A DNA stretch of 64,000 nucleotides from Thioalkalivibrio sp. ALJ7 (GCF_000376865.1 NZ_AQXQ01000011.1:310001-374000), one strand, 5' to 3'. Shown: positions 38,543 through 48,024, counted from the stretch's first letter. Program-made: numbers and translations. The notes: a model not told the origin generated them from the letters alone.

Positions 38543-39670
38543 ATGCAACTCGAGACCTTCTACTTCCCGGCGCAGTCCATCCGACGGCTCCCCGTGTTGT
38601 TGCTGTGGGTCCTGCCGGTTCCCCGCAGGGCGGGTGGCCTGTTGCTGGCTCTTGCTCTGGGGCTCGCCGGCTGTGGAACCGAGCCCTCGGAGGCGGCTGA
38701 CCCATCGGCCGCCGAGGCGGCCACGCCCATCGCGGCGTTGGAGGTTCAGCCGCGGGATCTGTCGCGCGAGCTGCGCCTCTCCGCGCGGGTCGAGCCGATG
38801 GCGCGGGTGCGTCTGGCGGCGCGTGCGGATGGCGTGGTCGAGGCCGTCCATGTCGAGGAAGGAGACCGGGTCGAGCAGGGCGAGACCCTGGTGGAACTGG
38901 ATGTCTCCGAGGAACGGGCGGAGCTGGCGCGCGCCGATGCCCATGCCGAAGAGGCGCAGCTGGAATACGCGCGCAGTTCCGAGTTGCGTGACGAGGGGAT
39001 TTCCAGCCGCGCCAGCTACGAACGGGCCCGCGCCGCGCTGCGTTCGGCCGAGAGCGAGCAGGCCCTGTGGCAGGCGCGGGTCGATTACGGGGCGCTCGCT
39101 GCCGGCCGCGACGGCGTGATCACCGAGCGGATGGTGGAGCCTGGAGAGGCCGTCGCTGCGCGCGATGCGCTGCTGGAGCTGGTCGATATTACTACGCTGG
39201 TGCTGCGACCCGGGGTGTCCGAGCTGGACGTGCGCGACCTGGTCGTGGGCCAGGACGTGCCCATTCGGCTGGACGCCTTTCCTGATGCTGACTACGTCGC
39301 CGAGATTCGTCGCATCTTCCCGGCGGCCTCGCCGGATTCCCAGCAGGTGACGGTGGAGATCGCGCTGCCGGCCGAGGCCGCCGACAACGGTGTGCGCCCG
39401 GGCAACCTCGCGCGCATCCGCATGACCGTCGACGAGCGCCCGAACGCCCTGGCGGTCCCGGCCGCGGCGATCGGCGAGGACGATGACGCGCGCTATGTGT
39501 ACGTGGTGGTGGATGAACAGCTGGAACGGCGCACGGTCGAGACCGGTGTGACCCGGGGCCCCTGGACCGAGATTACCGAGGGCCTGGAACAAGGCGAGAT
39601 CGTGCTGGCGACCAATCCGATCGACATGCGCGAGGGCCAGCGCGTGCGCATTGTCGGCTGGCGGGGCTAG
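38543..39670 (+). CDS. RND efflux periplasmic adaptor, first system
   Basis: The 375-residue protein is a membrane fusion protein with a lipoprotein-type start (LLLALALGLAGCG, lipid-bearing Cys near residue 45, after an unusually long N-terminal stretch). A biotinyl-lipoyl-like hairpin (LAARADGVVEAVHVEEGDRVEQGETLVELD), a coiled coil and a beta-barrel follow. It should join the RND pump encoded 3 bp downstream to an outer membrane channel, which is absent here. Start could be later than 38543, since a shorter N-terminus would suit a lipoprotein better. Confidence 0.9.
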   Translation: MQLETFYFPAQSIRRLPVLLLWVLPVPRRAGGLLLALALGLAGCGTEPSEAADPSAAEAATPIAALEVQPRDLSRELRLSARVEPMARVRLAARADGVVEAVHVEEGDRVEQGETLVELDVSEERAELARADAHAEEAQLEYARSSELRDEGISSRASYERARAALRSAESEQALWQARVDYGALAAGRDGVITERMVEPGEAVAARDALLELVDITTLVLRPGVSELDVRDLVVGQDVPIRLDAFPDADYVAEIRRIFPAASPDSQQVTVEIALPAEAADNGVRPGNLARIRMTVDERPNALAVPAAAIGEDDDARYVYVVVDEQLERRTVETGVTRGPWTEITEGLEQGEIVLATNPIDMREGQRVRIVGWRG

Positions 39671-39673
39671 GGC

Positions 39674-42600
39674 ATGGCCGATACAGGGGATCCCCAGCGC
39701 CCGCACGGGCGGGTGACCAGCTTCTCCATCCGCCGGCCGGTCGCGATCATGGCGCTGGCCTCGGTGGTGATCGTGCTGGGCATGTTCTTTGTCGATCGCC
39801 TGCCGGTGGACCTGCTGCCGCACGTGGAGTACCCGCACATCCGGGTGACGGTGAACCACCCGGGCACCGCGCCGGAGGTGATGGAGGAGCAGGTCACACG
39901 GGTGCTGGAACGCAATCTTGCGGCGACCGAGAACCTGACCCGGATCTACAGCCGTGCCTCCGAGGGGCGCACCAACGTCAACCTGCTGTTCGAATACGGG
40001 ACCAATCTGGACCTGGCGTTGCAGGATGCGGCGCGTCACCTGGAGCTGGCGCGCACCCAGCTGCCGGACGATTTCGAATCCCTGCGCCTGTACAAGTTCG
40101 ACCCGTCGCAGGATCCGATCTGGGAGGCGGGCTTCTCCTCCACCGTGCGTTCCGAGACCGCCGTTCGCGACTGGGTGGAGCACGAGCTGGCCCCGCAGTT
40201 GATCGCCATCCACGGGATCTCCTCGGTGGAGGCCTCCGGCGGTCAGCAGCGGGAGCTGGAGGTGATCCTGGATCAGGAGTGGGTGAGGGGCTACGGCCTG
40301 TCGCTGGCGGCGATCAGCGAGACCCTGGCGGACGAGAACCGCGAGGTCGCCGGGGGCTGGGTGACCTCGGACACCTTCGACGTGATGGCCAAGACCGAAG
40401 GACTGTTCACCTCCGAGGCGGATGTGCGCAACGTGCTGATTCCGCTGCCGGGGCCGCAGTCCGCGCATGTGCGCCTGGGCGAGCTGGCCGAGGTGCGCGA
40501 CGGCCACGGCGAGCAGCGCCTGTTCATCCGCCTGGATGGCACCCCGGCCGCGCGCGTGTCGGTGTTCAAGCTGCCGGAGGCCAATACCGTCGAGTCGGTG
40601 GATGCCGTGCGCGCGACGCTCGGGCGGCTGGAGCGATCGGGCTTCATCCCCGAGGACATCCAGTGGGAGGTGGTCAGCGATTCGGCCCCGTTTATCCGTG
40701 GCGCGGTGTCCTCCGTGGGCACCGCGGCGGTCCTCGGAGGGGTGCTGGCGATGCTGGCGGTGTTCCTGTTCCTCGGCAGCCTGCGCAAGAGCTTCATCAT
40801 CGGGCTGTCGATCCCGATCGCGCTGATGGCGACCTTCGCGATGATGGGGCTGGGCGGATTGACCCTGAACATCATCAGCCTGGGCGGGCTGGCGCTGGGC
40901 GTGGGGCTGCTGCTCGACAACGCGATCGTGATGCTGGAGAACATCTACCGCCATCGTGACAAGCTCGGGAAATCGCCGGAGCAGGCCGCCCACGACGGGG
41001 CGGGCGAGGTCGTCTCGGCGGTCACCGCCGGCACGCTGACCAATCTCGCGGCAGTACTCCCGTTCCTGCTGATTACGGGCATCGGGGCGCTGATCTTCCG
41101 CGAGCTGATCCTGACGCTGTCGTTCGCGATCATCGCCACGCTGGCTGCGGCGATCACGCTGGTGCCGATGCTGGCGGCCCTGCTCGCGCGCATCCGCTGG
41201 GAGAGCGGGCTGGACCGGACCCGGCTGCTGCGCGGCTTCGACCGCGGGGTGCAGGGCCTGCGCCGACGTTACCGGCGTCTGCTGCCGAAGGTGCTGCGCG
41301 CGCGCTGGGTAGTGCTGGGCGCCGCCGGGGTCCTGTTGGTTGGTGCGGTACAGGTCGGCGGGGAGCTGGGCACCGAGTTCCTGCCGCAGGTGGACGATGG
41401 TCAGGTCAGCGTGCGCATGGTCCTGCCGCCGGGTACACCGCCGCACGAGACCGATGCCGCCGCTCGCGACATCGAGGCCGCACTCGAGGAGCTGCCGCAT
41501 GTCGAGAGCGTGTTCGCCATGGTCGGCGGGCACCTGGGGGGTGGCGTGGTCAACGAGCGTCCGGGGACGTCCAATCTCACGGTGCAGCTCACCCCGGCCG
41601 GACAGCGTGAAATGACCGCCGGGCAATGGGTGGCCGAGGCACAGGCGGCGATGGACGAACTGGACCTGCCCGGGGCGCGGATTACCGTGCGCCCGCCGAG
41701 TATCGACGGGTTGCAGTTCAGCGTGACTGGCGACGACCTGTCGATCGGCGTGGTGGGGGCGGATCTGACCGAGATGCGCACCATCGCCCGCGAGATCGCG
41801 GGGCGCCTGGAGGGCATCCGGGGCCTTGAGGGTGTCGAGGTCGGGCGCGAGGACCAGAGCCCGATTCTGCGCGTGCACGTGGATCGCGATCGCGCGGCCG
41901 CGCTGGGCCTGCAGGTGGGCACGGTCGGTCAGGCGATCCGCGATGCGGTGGAGGGTGCGGTACCGACCCAGTATGTACGCGATGACCGCGAATACGACTT
42001 GCGCGTCCGCCTGCCGCGCGAGGATGTACAGGACACGGCCACACTGGGACGGATGATCCTGTTCCGCGACAACGGGGGTCCTGTGCGCCTGGCCGACGTG
42101 GCCGAGTTCGAGATCGGCGAGGGGCCCGCCCATATCGAGCGCGAGAACCAGAGCCGGGTGGTGCGGGTGAACGGCGATATCAATACCGAGGTCAGCGATG
42201 TCGGTTCGGTGATGGCCGAGGTCGAACAGCGCCTGGCCGAGGTCGAGGTACCCGAGCACTACAGCCTGCTGATCGGCGGCGAGTGGGAGACCATCCAGGA
42301 GACCCAACGCGAGATGGCGACGGTGGTGGCCCTAGCGATCTTCCTGGTTCTGGTGGTGCTGGCCGTGCAATACGAGCGTCTGGCCAATCCGTTGATTATT
42401 GTGGCCGCCGCTCCGCTTTCGCTAATCGGGGTGGTGGCGATTCTGTGGGCCACGAATACGCCGGTTTCCGCGCCGGTGATGATCGGGGCGATCCTGCTGA
42501 TCGGGGTGGTCGTGAACAACGCGATCCTGCTGGTGGAGTACATCGAGCAGGGCCGGCGACGGCGCGGCTTGAGCCCGGCGCGGGCGGTGGTGGAGGCCGG

Positions 42601-42877
42601 TGCGCTGCGCCTGCGCCCCATCCTGATGACGACCATTACCACCGTGCTCGGCATGCTGCCGCTGGCGATTGGTCTGGGTGAGGGAGCCGAGATCATGCGC
42701 CCGCTGGCGCTGACCGTGGTTGGTGGGTTGATTGCGGGGATGGTCCTGACGCTACTGGTTGTGCCGTGTCTCTATCTGCTCGTGAATCACGCCGCCGAAG
42801 GGATCAAACATCGTCTGACCGGTGGCGTGCGCGGTGTCGAGGCACAAGAATCGGACGGCCCCGCGCTCCGAGGGTAG
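39674..42877 (+). CDS. RND family efflux permease, first system
   Basis: This 1067-residue inner membrane pump has the RND layout: an N-terminal helix (RRPVAIMALASVVIVLG), two large periplasmic loops and twelve transmembrane helices. In helix 4 the proton-relay pair reads DN (LLLDNAIVMLENIYR) rather than the DD of AcrB, a variation also found in HAE-type pumps. It probably exports hydrophobic compounds using the proton or sodium gradient; at high pH sodium coupling would be attractive, but is not shown. It follows the adaptor gene by 3 bp. A hairpin spans its stop codon. Confidence 0.93.
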   Translation: MADTGDPQRPHGRVTSFSIRRPVAIMALASVVIVLGMFFVDRLPVDLLPHVEYPHIRVTVNHPGTAPEVMEEQVTRVLERNLAATENLTRIYSRASEGRTNVNLLFEYGTNLDLALQDAARHLELARTQLPDDFESLRLYKFDPSQDPIWEAGFSSTVRSETAVRDWVEHELAPQLIAIHGISSVEASGGQQRELEVILDQEWVRGYGLSLAAISETLADENREVAGGWVTSDTFDVMAKTEGLFTSEADVRNVLIPLPGPQSAHVRLGELAEVRDGHGEQRLFIRLDGTPAARVSVFKLPEANTVESVDAVRATLGRLERSGFIPEDIQWEVVSDSAPFIRGAVSSVGTAAVLGGVLAMLAVFLFLGSLRKSFIIGLSIPIALMATFAMMGLGGLTLNIISLGGLALGVGLLLDNAIVMLENIYRHRDKLGKSPEQAAHDGAGEVVSAVTAGTLTNLAAVLPFLLITGIGALIFRELILTLSFAIIATLAAAITLVPMLAALLARIRWESGLDRTRLLRGFDRGVQGLRRRYRRLLPKVLRARWVVLGAAGVLLVGAVQVGGELGTEFLPQVDDGQVSVRMVLPPGTPPHETDAAARDIEAALEELPHVESVFAMVGGHLGGGVVNERPGTSNLTVQLTPAGQREMTAGQWVAEAQAAMDELDLPGARITVRPPSIDGLQFSVTGDDLSIGVVGADLTEMRTIAREIAGRLEGIRGLEGVEVGREDQSPILRVHVDRDRAAALGLQVGTVGQAIRDAVEGAVPTQYVRDDREYDLRVRLPREDVQDTATLGRMILFRDNGGPVRLADVAEFEIGEGPAHIERENQSRVVRVNGDINTEVSDVGSVMAEVEQRLAEVEVPEHYSLLIGGEWETIQETQREMATVVALAIFLVLVVLAVQYERLANPLIIVAAAPLSLIGVVAILWATNTPVSAPVMIGAILLIGVVVNNAILLVEYIEQGRRRRGLSPARAVVEAGALRLRPILMTTITTVLGMLPLAIGLGEGAEIMRPLALTVVGGLIAGMVLTLLVVPCLYLLVNHAAEGIKHRLTGGVRGVEAQESDGPALRG

Positions 42878-42886
42878 CGGGGCCGT
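42855..42886. terminator. Terminator hairpin spanning the RND stop codon
   Basis: ACGGCCCCGC at 42855-42864 pairs with GCGGGGCCGT at 42877-42886 across a 12-base loop that contains the stop codon. A TCTTCC run follows. Located between convergent genes, it may serve both. Confidence 0.65.
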
Positions 42887-42910
42887 CTTCCGATCGGTTC
42901 GCCGGCGTTA

Positions 42911-43555
42911 CTAGAACCGGTAGCCCACGCCCACCATAAAGCGGGAGGCGTCCGTGTCGAAGCGCAGGGTTGTGCCGGGTTCCGGACGGATGCGTTCGCG
43001 CTCGAAGAACGTGTACGAATACTCGGCCCGCAGGAACATGCGGTTCTCCATCTGGTATTCCACCCCGAGGCCCAGGCGACCGCCGTTCAGGCTGTTCTTG
43101 AAGCGGCCCAGCTGGTCGCCGTCGTCGCTCAGCCGCGTATCGGTGCGGGCGCGCTGGTAGCCGGCCAGCCCGTAAAACAACACCTGGTCGTTCACCACGT
43201 GGCCGATCCGGCCGGTCAGTCCGTAGCTGTACTTGATGTCCTGACCCAGTTCGGCATCGTCGAGGCGTACGGTCAGGTCGGCATCCTCGGACTGGAAGTC
43301 CAGTTCGCCGCCCAGGTACAGGCCGTTATCCAGAACGGTACCGAAGCCGGCCATGGCGCCGCCAGTGAAGCCGGTGGCGCTGATACCCGAAATGCCGTCA
43401 CCATCGCCCTCGTCGTAGTCGGTGTCGTAGCTGGCCCAGCCGAGCTGCCCCCCAACGTAGGCACCGTGGAACGGGCTGGCATGGGCGGCGCTGGCGGAGG
43501 CCAGCAAGGTGAAGGCGCCGGCCACGGCCACGCCGATACGGGTTGTCTGGTGCAT
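42911..43555 (-). CDS. Outer membrane beta-barrel protein
   Basis: The 214-residue product has a signal peptide ending at ASA/AHASP near residue 26 and then alternating strands typical of an eight-stranded barrel: GAYVGGQLGWASYDTDY, LYLGGELDFQSED, MENRMFLRAEYSYTF. It ends with a C-terminal phenylalanine (VGVGYRF), the BAM recognition signal. It belongs to the OmpA-like/Opacity porin superfamily. It probably has a structural or adhesive role. The mature part is acidic. Confidence 0.87.
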   Translation of the reverse strand: MHQTTRIGVAVAGAFTLLASASAAHASPFHGAYVGGQLGWASYDTDYDEGDGDGISGISATGFTGGAMAGFGTVLDNGLYLGGELDFQSEDADLTVRLDDAELGQDIKYSYGLTGRIGHVVNDQVLFYGLAGYQRARTDTRLSDDGDQLGRFKNSLNGGRLGLGVEYQMENRMFLRAEYSYTFFERERIRPEPGTTLRFDTDASRFMVGVGYRF

Positions 43556-43724
43556 GAGGTTCTCCCTTGAGTGCGATCGCGTTAAAGGCCGTGTCGATGG
43601 CCCGCGGGGATGGTGGCACAGTTCACGCCGAACGGCACTGCGCGGGTGATTCGGGATCTATGCCAGAATCACGGAGTTGGGTCGGCACGCGGCCGAGACA
43701 TTGCACGCAACGGGAGTTAAGTGA

Positions 43725-44090
43725 ATGAACACGCGAACGGGAATCCTGGTATCGCTTCTGGTGGCATCGTTCTGGCTGACCTCTGCCAGTGCTGACGACG
43801 TTCATACCGTGGAGCAGTTGAATCAGGCCCCGGCCGAGTTGGATGGCGAAGAAGTTCGCCTGGAAGGCATCGTGGGCCGGGTGAATGACGACATCATGGG
43901 ACGCAACTTCATCCACTTTGTGGATGGAACCGGGGGCGAAGGGGACTACATCACCATCACCTCGACGGAAATGCCCGAGGTCGGCGATCGTGTGGTCGTG
44001 ACCGGCACCCTGACCCTGGATCGCGATTTCGGTGCGGGCTACACCTACCCGGTGCTCATCGAGGGCGCCAAGTTCACCGAACAGGAATGA
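43725..44090 (+). CDS. Periplasmic OB-fold protein
   Basis: This 121-residue protein has a signal peptide (LVSLLVASFWLTSASA) and a small beta-rich domain with DGEEVRLEGIVGRVNDDIMGRNFIHFVDGT and GDRVVVTGTLTLDRDFGAGY. These are typical of periplasmic OB-fold proteins annotated as nucleic-acid-binding-like. The function is unknown; similar domains occur near cytochrome biogenesis and copper proteins. A terminator follows 18 bp downstream. Confidence 0.75.
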   Translation: MNTRTGILVSLLVASFWLTSASADDVHTVEQLNQAPAELDGEEVRLEGIVGRVNDDIMGRNFIHFVDGTGGEGDYITITSTEMPEVGDRVVVTGTLTLDRDFGAGYTYPVLIEGAKFTEQE

Positions 44091-44108
44091 CCGTTCCACG
44101 ATAGCTTT

Positions 44109-44137
44109 GGGTGCCAGAAGGATCTGGCACCCTTATT
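44109..44137 (+). terminator. Rho-independent terminator after the OB-fold gene
   Basis: GGGTGCCAG at 44109-44117 pairs perfectly with CTGGCACCC at 44124-44132 across AAGGAT, followed by TTATT. Confidence 0.82.
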
Positions 44138-44169
44138 CGCCGCACAGGATGGTGCGGCCTTTAGTGGGG

Positions 44170-44192
44170 GGTGCGATTCAATCAGCGCATCC
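44170..44192. repeat. Solitary end of the palindromic element family
   Basis: GGTGCGATTCAATCAGCGCATCC matches the right terminal repeat of the 35612-35930 copy (GTGCGATTCAATCAGCGTCTCC) at most positions. No partner arm exists nearby. It lies 25 bp before the start codon of the next gene. Confidence 0.65.
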
Positions 44193-44217
44193 GCCGATAT
44201 CCCAAGGAGGGGAAACG

Positions 44218-44634
44218 ATGTCCATCAAGGGTCTGCTGCTTCGCTTTGCACTGCTCTATTTCTCGCTGATGATCGCCGCGAGCGTCGCGATCGCCCATTT
44301 CGAACTGGAGGGGATCGGCACCGCAATCGGCATGGCGATCCTGGGTGTCTCCGTCGTATGGCCCTGCGAGTCCTTCGGTCGCAAGAACGGGCGCTACCTC
44401 GCGCGCGGAGAGAAATGGCGGGTGATTGCCGGCATGGTCGCGATGTTCTTGCTCACAGATGTCCCTTTGAGCCTCCTCGCTGTCTTCGCAGGCGAGGTCG
44501 AACCAGACGCGCTGTTCCTGGGCATCCTCGGGGTCGTCGCGCTGATCTACGCCCTGTTCATCGCTGCAATGGTTCACTCCACGGGGCGTAGCTTGCGCAA
44601 GCGGGGCCTGGTCGCAGACGAAGCCACGCCGTAA
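44218..44634 (+). CDS. ABZJ_00895-like small membrane protein
   Basis: This 138-residue protein has four hydrophobic segments (LLLRFALLYFSLMIAASVAIA, IGTAIGMAILGVSVVW, VIAGMVAMFLLTDVPLSLLAVF, LFLGILGVVALIYALFIAAMV). The order resembles the ABZJ_00895 family of unknown function, with a conserved ES F.RKNGR motif after the second helix. Translation starts at ATG 44218 behind a very strong AAGGAGGGG. It is next to a solitary palindromic-element end. Confidence 0.7.
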   Translation: MSIKGLLLRFALLYFSLMIAASVAIAHFELEGIGTAIGMAILGVSVVWPCESFGRKNGRYLARGEKWRVIAGMVAMFLLTDVPLSLLAVFAGEVEPDALFLGILGVVALIYALFIAAMVHSTGRSLRKRGLVADEATP

Positions 44635-44652
44635 CGTGCATGTTTGCGCGGC

Positions 44653-46338
44653 CTAGTCGGCCAGGTGGCGCTTCAGCCAGCGGAGTTCTTCGTCGGACCA
44701 GCCGGCGTTGCTGACGGCGTTCCAGGCGTCGATGTAGTGCTCGGTGGCATACACGTGGCCGTAGCCGCGCGGCGCCGCATCGCCGATGGTGACGTCCACG
44801 GCCAGCTGCAGCATGGTGATCATGGGGTACCAGGTCAGGTCCGGCGAGACGTCCGGCCCGCGCGGGTGCTGCATCCACTCAGGTTTGCGGTACAGCGCCT
44901 GCGGCTCGAAGAAGGTGATCGGGTCGCTGGCGTACTGCAGGTAGACGATGCGCATCGGCCCCCAGTCGGCATCGGCGATATCCAGGTGGTTTTCCTGATT
45001 GGTGAAACGCACCACCGAGCCGTCGCGGAAGCGGGGCAGCCAGGCCGGGGAATCCGGGTGGCGCTGGCGGGTAATGTCACGCCAGGTTTCGCTACGAAAT
45101 GGCGGCCCGCTCCACAAGGCTCCGGAGAATGGATCACCAATCACGTCGTACAGGTCGGCTGAGCGTTCCGAGTTCAGCGCCCCCAGGCTAAGCCCGTAGA
45201 GGTACAGCTCCGGGCGTTCGTCCGCCGGCAGCTGTTTCCAGTGCCCGTAGACCTCGGCGAACACTGCCTGCGCGGTCTCGTGGCCGTACTGCGATTCCGC
45301 CATCAGGGACAGCCAGCTGGGCAGGTAGGAATACTGCACGGCCACGGTCGCGATATCGCCACCGTGCAGGTATTCCATCGGCGTAATGGCGCGGCTGTCG
45401 ACCCAGCCGCGTCCGGTGGGCGTTGCCAGTACGAGCACGGAGCGGTCGAAGGCATTGATCCGCTGCAGCTCCTCCAGTGCGAGGCGTGCGCGCTCCTCGA
45501 TGGTTTCGGCGGCGTTCAACCCGACATAGACGCGCAGCGGATCCTGGGCCTCGGCTTCCAGAAACGCGCCGATCTCCTCTCCGCTCGGTGCCTGGGTTAC
45601 GAAGCGCTGCCCCTGGCGGCCCAGGCCCGGGTCCCACGGGATCAGAGACGCATCACTGCCGGTCTTTAACGGGTCCGTGGGTTGCTCGGCCCCGGGGAAG
45701 TCACGCACGTCGAACTGTTGAAAGCTGCGGTCGGCAGTTCGCAGACCGTATTCCAGGATGACCCCGTCGATCACCGCCCAGAACACCGCCACGGAGGCCA
45801 ACACGCCGATCACGTTGGACAGTCGACGCGGGATAAATCGGCGCAGCCGCATCGCCACAAAGCGCACCAGTAGCTGAAACAGTCGGGCCACCGCCAGGGT
45901 GGCGGCGAAGACTGCGGCGGCGATCAGCCCCAGGCGGATGGGAAAGTTGCCGTCTACCGGTTCCTGCTCCATCAGCTCGCGGATGGTGTTCTGCCACTCG
46001 GTGGCCTGCCACAGGAAGACCAGCACAATCACGGCGGCGCCACCCCCGGCGATCAGCACCAGCACGTTATGCGTGCGATCACTGAACTCGGGCAGCTCCA
46101 GGTACGACCATAACCAGTGGAGGAATACGCCCAGCCCGTAACCCGCCGCTAGTGACAGCCCGGACAGGATGCCCTGAACGTCGTCGGTGCGCGGGATCAG
46201 GCTGGGCGTCAGTGACGCGGCAAAGAACAGCGAGGCCAGGATCAACCCTGGGATCGACAGCGTCCTCAGGATACGATTGGCCCAGCCAGGCCAGATAAAG
46301 CCTCGCACTCGGGTTTGTAGGCGAGCGACGACGGACAT
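44653..46338 (-). CDS. Membrane-anchored alpha/beta-hydrolase family protein
   Basis: The 561-residue protein has several transmembrane helices in the first 200 residues (IPGLILASLFFAASLTPSL, SLAAGYGLGVFLHWLW and two more) and a C-terminal hydrolase-like domain with the elbow YGLSLGALNSE. This arrangement, including TPSLIPR near the start, is a known bacterial family annotated alpha/beta hydrolase; its substrate is unknown. The serine in the elbow is the predicted nucleophile. ATG 46338 was preferred over an upstream frame extension that reads into the promoter region. Confidence 0.82.
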   Translation of the reverse strand: MSVVARLQTRVRGFIWPGWANRILRTLSIPGLILASLFFAASLTPSLIPRTDDVQGILSGLSLAAGYGLGVFLHWLWSYLELPEFSDRTHNVLVLIAGGGAAVIVLVFLWQATEWQNTIRELMEQEPVDGNFPIRLGLIAAAVFAATLAVARLFQLLVRFVAMRLRRFIPRRLSNVIGVLASVAVFWAVIDGVILEYGLRTADRSFQQFDVRDFPGAEQPTDPLKTGSDASLIPWDPGLGRQGQRFVTQAPSGEEIGAFLEAEAQDPLRVYVGLNAAETIEERARLALEELQRINAFDRSVLVLATPTGRGWVDSRAITPMEYLHGGDIATVAVQYSYLPSWLSLMAESQYGHETAQAVFAEVYGHWKQLPADERPELYLYGLSLGALNSERSADLYDVIGDPFSGALWSGPPFRSETWRDITRQRHPDSPAWLPRFRDGSVVRFTNQENHLDIADADWGPMRIVYLQYASDPITFFEPQALYRKPEWMQHPRGPDVSPDLTWYPMITMLQLAVDVTIGDAAPRGYGHVYATEHYIDAWNAVSNAGWSDEELRWLKRHLAD

Positions 46339-46427
46339 CGCGTAAGCGTTTCCTTCACGGATGGCGGAAAGTCTAATCCTGTCGGCCCGGACCTGTGGGT
46401 TCAAGTCTCCCCGCTCCCATCCCGCCC

Positions 46428-46520
46428 GTCATTGCGAGGAGCGTAGCCACGAAGCACAAAAGCGCGAAGCGCGTTGAACGGGCGCAGGTCGGCCCAAAGG
46501 GCGAGCGGATCGAGTAACCT
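46428..46520. repeat. Dispersed intergenic repeat-like sequence (GTCATTGCGAGGAGCG)
   Basis: CCGTCATTGCGAGGAGCGTAG is followed by short GCG palindromes (AAGCGCGAAGCGCG). The word CGTCATTGCGAG is a familiar start of interspersed repeats in several proteobacteria. Only one copy is present here. The 46339-46576 interval holds no convincing gene. Confidence 0.45.
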
Positions 46521-46576
46521 CCATCCGAAGCCACAGCGCGCTAAAGCACCACGCTCGAGCTTCCTTCCAATCCAAC

Positions 46577-46978
46577 CTACCCCGCCGCAGCAGGCCGCCG
46601 AAACCGAAAAGTCCCCTCAACCATCCGCAGCGCAACCCCGAACAACGCAACCTGCAGCAGAAGGCCCCCCGTGGCCGCACCCACCGCAAGCCCGGTCGCC
46701 AGGCCCAGCGCCATCAACAGCATCAGCAACACGGCGGCGACCCGGCTCCGCAGCCAGCCACCCACCAGTGCCAACAGCGCAACCAGCGTCCCCTCCGTCA
46801 TGGTAGGCGTATGCGCGACCAGCACACCCAGCATCACCACTACAACGCCCGCGAACACCAGCACCCAGCCGGCCACACGCGCCAGGCGCTGCGCCTGTTC
46901 GTGGTTCTCGATGGATTCCAGCAACAGGAGCAGGTCGGCGCCTGCTCCCGCCCAGTGGCGGGATCGTGATTCACTCAT
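46577..46978 (-). CDS. Hypothetical membrane protein
   Basis: The 133-residue product has a short soluble N-terminus (LLLLLESIENHEQAQRLARVAG) and about four closely spaced hydrophobic segments rich in Val, Leu, Gly and Ala. It ends with a basic tail FRFRRPAAAG. No family was recognised. Coding bias and an orderly membrane topology support it as a real gene. Neighbouring intergenic DNA on both sides contains repeat-like words. Confidence 0.55.
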   Translation of the reverse strand: MSESRSRHWAGAGADLLLLLESIENHEQAQRLARVAGWVLVFAGVVVVMLGVLVAHTPTMTEGTLVALLALVGGWLRSRVAAVLLMLLMALGLATGLAVGAATGGLLLQVALFGVALRMVEGTFRFRRPAAAG

Positions 46979-47205
46979 GTGGCCAAGTTACTACAGAGGC
47001 ATGACAGCTCGGTGACAAACGCTTTCCTGGCGCGCCGAGAGCATCGCGGAATGACGGCCATGACGGGCGGCAATGACGGGGTCGGACCTCAGGAGGGATC
47101 TAAAAATCAATGAGATGGGTGTGTGTAATCAGGCCGTATTAGGGTCTTGAAAGCTCAATTTCGACGGTGGTATCGGATGTCTAAGGTGAGGCGCGCGCGA
47201 GGGCG
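46979..47205. other. Intergenic region with GGGGTCGGACC-type word
   Basis: No gene is seen. CAATGACGGGGTCGGACCTC at 47070-47090 followed by GGATCTAAAAATCAATGAG resembles sequences that flank REP-associated tyrosine transposases in other bacteria. No transposase is present here, so the match is only suggestive. Confidence 0.3.
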
Positions 47206-48024
47206 TTACCGCTTAGTGAGGAGGGATTCGAGGTCGAGTGAGTCGAGGGTGGGGGTGGCCGCCTCGGCGCGTTCCACGGTCCCGTGGTCGGACCAGTGCA
47301 GAAGGCTGAGGTTACCAGCGCGGTCTTCCACCAGGGCAGTGCAGTGTTCGACCCAGTCGCCGTCATTGCAGTAGAGGATGTCGCCGAAGGATTCGATGTT
47401 CGGTTTGTGGATGTGGCCGCAGATGCAGCCGTCGAAACCGCCCTTGCGCGCGGCGGTGGCGGCTGCGTTTTCGAAGCGGCGGATGTATTCGCGGGCGGCC
47501 CCGCTGACACGGGTCTTGAGCCAGGCGGACAGGGACCAGTACGGATGGCCGAGGCGCCGGCGGATGCCGTTCAGATAGCGACTGCCGCGTAGCAGCAGGT
47601 TGTAGCCGAAGTCGCCCAGGGCGTGGACCAGGCGGCTGTGGCGCACGACGCCGTCGAATTCGTCGCCGTGGGTCACGCGGAAGCGGCGGCCGTCGGCGGT
47701 CCAGTGCACCAGCTCGTGCTCGATGCGCACGCCGCGGATTTCGGAGCCGACGAAGCCCCGCACTAGTTCATCGTGATTGCCCGGGATGTAAATCACCTCG
47801 ACGCCGTGCAGCGCGAGGGACATGACCTGCTCGACGACGGCGGCCTGGGTCGCGTTCCAGAAGATGCGGCGGCGCATGGCCCAGAGGTCGAACACGTCGC
47901 CGACCAGTACCAGGCGGTCGCAGTTGACCTTTCTCAGGAGGTCTAGAAGGTAGTCGGCTCGGCACTCGCGCGTACCCAGGTGGAGGTCGGACAGAAACAG
48001 GGTGCGGCAATCCAGAGTGGCCAT
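47206..48024 (-). CDS. UDP-2,3-diacylglucosamine diphosphatase-like metallophosphoesterase
   Basis: The 272-residue protein has the calcineurin-like phosphoesterase motifs in order: FLSDLHLGTRE, GDVFDLWAM, IPGNHDE, THGDEFD and CGHIHKPN. The GDVFDLW and the spacing resemble LpxH, which cleaves UDP-diacylglucosamine in lipid A synthesis. It is longer than classical LpxH and belongs to the LpxH-like second family whose activity is less certain. ATG 48024 is chosen. It sits in a same-strand group with dgkA and a glycosyltransferase, which suggests envelope lipid metabolism. Confidence 0.85.
   Translation of the reverse strand: MATLDCRTLFLSDLHLGTRECRADYLLDLLRKVNCDRLVLVGDVFDLWAMRRRIFWNATQAAVVEQVMSLALHGVEVIYIPGNHDELVRGFVGSEIRGVRIEHELVHWTADGRRFRVTHGDEFDGVVRHSRLVHALGDFGYNLLLRGSRYLNGIRRRLGHPYWSLSAWLKTRVSGAAREYIRRFENAAATAARKGGFDGCICGHIHKPNIESFGDILYCNDGDWVEHCTALVEDRAGNLSLLHWSDHGTVERAEAATPTLDSLDLESLLTKR

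Noticed and set aside
38501-42307. A 1268-residue open frame opposite the first RND operon
   Set aside because: It lies antisense to two well-supported genes and gives an Arg/Gln/His/Asp-rich product without recognisable domains.
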